NCBI GenBank assembly: GCA_022843345.1
Contig: JALHNW010000057.1
Span: 1-8,530, forward strand
DNA length: 8,530 nucleotides
From: Rubritepida sp.
GTDB taxonomy: Bacteria; Pseudomonadota; Alphaproteobacteria; Acetobacterales; Acetobacteraceae
Direction of reading: 5' to 3'
The notes under the pieces were generated by a model, which was given only the letters and a program-made list of their open reading frames with translations, did not search any database and was not told the origin of the DNA. Shown here piece after piece: positions 6,163 to 8,530 of this stretch. The translations under genes and the position numbers were made by a program. Numbering within the stretch: position 1 is the first letter of the stretch; each line of letters opens with the position of its first letter.

Positions 6163-6925
6163 GCGGCGCGCCGCGCGCCACCGCGGCCGCGGCGGTCAGT
6201 GGCAGGACGGGCAGCGCGGCCTCCGCCACCGCGTCCAGCATGCGCGCGAAGTTGCATGGCGTCTCGCCCCAGGGCGTGGGGTGCGGCTGCAGGTCGTGGC
6301 CGAACACCACCAGCCAGCCGCCGCCCCGCCGCGCCTCGGCGATGGCGCGGCGCATCCCCTCGGGCGTGAAGCTGCGGCGCTCCATCGGGAAGACGCGGAG
6401 CTGACCGAAATCCAGCCAGCGCCCGTTCACCCCGGCGGCGATGCCGCGCGCCAGCGGGAAGTGCCGCGCGATGGCGGTCTTGGAGCGCGGGCAGGCCGCG
6501 CCGTACGGGTAGGCGAAGGCCGGCGCCATCGCCATCCCGGCTGCCGCCCCCAGCCAGTCCCGGTTGCGCCTCACCTCCTCGCCGATCGCTCGCCAGGGCA
6601 GGCTGGGCAGGCGGCGGTGGCCGAAGCCGTGGCAGGCGATTTCGTGCCCGCCGGCCACCAGGGCGGCCAGGTCCTCGCGCCCGAACATCTGCTGCCCGTC
6701 GGTGCGGGTGCCTTCCAGCCCGCCGGCCAGGAAGAAGGTGCCCTTCCACCCATGCGCCGCCAGCAGCCGCGCGCCGACCGTGACGGCGGAGCGCGGGACG
6801 TCGTCGAAGGTGAAGGACACCATGGCCCCGGGCGCGCGCGACAGGCGGGCCTGCGGCTGCCACAGCCGCGCCAGGCGGCCCGGCATGTGGCCCCATTGCT
6901 CGCGAAGCTGCCGGACCAGGGCCAT
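6104..6925 (-). CDS. Polysaccharide deacetylase family protein (NodB homology)
   Basis: A 273-aa carbohydrate esterase family 4-like protein, expected to remove N- or O-acetyl groups from a polysaccharide using a divalent metal. Motifs: FTFDD at residues 38-42 (D41 catalytic base, D42 metal ligand), HGFGH at 99-103 giving the H-x3-H metal pair, YPYG at 139-142, and VFGHD at 207-211 with H210 as the likely motif-5 histidine. There is no signal peptide or membrane segment at the N-terminus, so it may act in the cytoplasm or on an intracellular intermediate. The ATG at 6925 is preferred; a TTG at 6946 in frame is possible, and neither has a clear Shine-Dalgarno. The last 25 or so residues are Ala/Pro/Arg-rich and unlike a domain; they lie partly in the overlap with the DUF305 gene. 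It follows groEL by 102 bp, with a terminator between them. Substrate unknown. Confidence 0.88.
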   Translation of the reverse strand: MALVRQLREQWGHMPGRLARLWQPQARLSRAPGAMVSFTFDDVPRSAVTVGARLLAAHGWKGTFFLAGGLEGTRTDGQQMFGREDLAALVAGGHEIACHGFGHRRLPSLPWRAIGEEVRRNRDWLGAAAGMAMAPAFAYPYGAACPRSKTAIARHFPLARGIAAGVNGRWLDFGQLRVFPMERRSFTPEGMRRAIAEARRGGGWLVVFGHDLQPHPTPWGETPCNFARMLDAVAEAALPVLPLTAAAAVARGAPLSAGPAAPASARSRAPGRG

Positions 6926-6962
6926 GGCGCCCAGATGCCACGGCAATGGTGAAGGCCCGGTG

Positions 6963-6997
6963 AACGAGAAAGGGGGCGGCCCCTGCGGACCGCCCCC
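6963..6997 (-). terminator. Probable Rho-independent terminator of groEL
   Basis: On the minus strand GGGGGCGG (6997-6990) pairs with CCGCCCCC (6979-6972), an 8-bp all-GC stem with a 10-nt loop, followed by a T-rich TTTCTCGTT (6971-6963). It lies about 30 nt after the groEL stop. The T-run is interrupted, so termination may be partial, leaving some read-through into the deacetylase gene. Confidence 0.7.
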
Positions 6998-7027
6998 CTC
7001 TATCGGATCGCTGAACCCTCTTGGGGA

Positions 7028-8530
<1,503 letters not shown>

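Overview
The window is a compact, very GC-rich stretch of bacterial chromosome (about 70% G+C by eye, strong G/C at third codon positions). Several features point to an alphaproteobacterium, most likely an Acetobacteraceae/Roseomonas-like organism: the GroEL with a GGM-rich tail ending in DMDF, the 73-aa small protein with an HERVVRES motif, the cytoplasmic-looking NodB-type deacetylase, and a MerR-type copper-box promoter. That placement is inference from codon and protein character, not from a database match.

Layout, left to right. A radical SAM gene runs off the left edge on the minus strand (1-136, TTG start). Next on the minus strand come a DEAD-box RNA helicase with a DbpA-type RNA-binding C-terminus (235-1839) and, upstream of it, a zinc-dependent alcohol/formaldehyde dehydrogenase-like gene (1907-3076). 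A 90-bp divergent spacer with a clear dyad separates the dehydrogenase from a plus-strand short-chain dehydrogenase (3167-3946), which is followed by a PfkB-family sugar kinase (4013-4906). A 179-bp leader with two good hairpins precedes a cold-shock protein gene (5086-5292), closed by a textbook Rho-independent terminator. After it lie a small conserved hypothetical gene (5360-5581) and a two-gene metal operon: an HMA copper chaperone (5627-5824) overlapping by ATGA an exported DUF305 protein (5821-6162). A CueR/HmrR-like promoter drives this pair and may give a leaderless mRNA. The DUF305 gene overlaps tail-to-tail with a minus-strand polysaccharide deacetylase (6104-6925). The 3' 500 codons of groEL (7028-8530, minus) fill the right end, followed by their own terminator.

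How the genes relate. Stress and RNA functions (helicase, cold-shock protein, GroEL) and redox functions (ADH, SDR) are interspersed as mostly independent short units. The only convincing functional module is the copper chaperone plus DUF305 pair. I see no CRISPR array, transposase, integrase, tRNA, rRNA or phage gene, and no convincing evidence of a novel multi-gene system. The points most worth checking are regulatory: the copper promoter, the cold-shock leader, and the ADH/SDR dyad.
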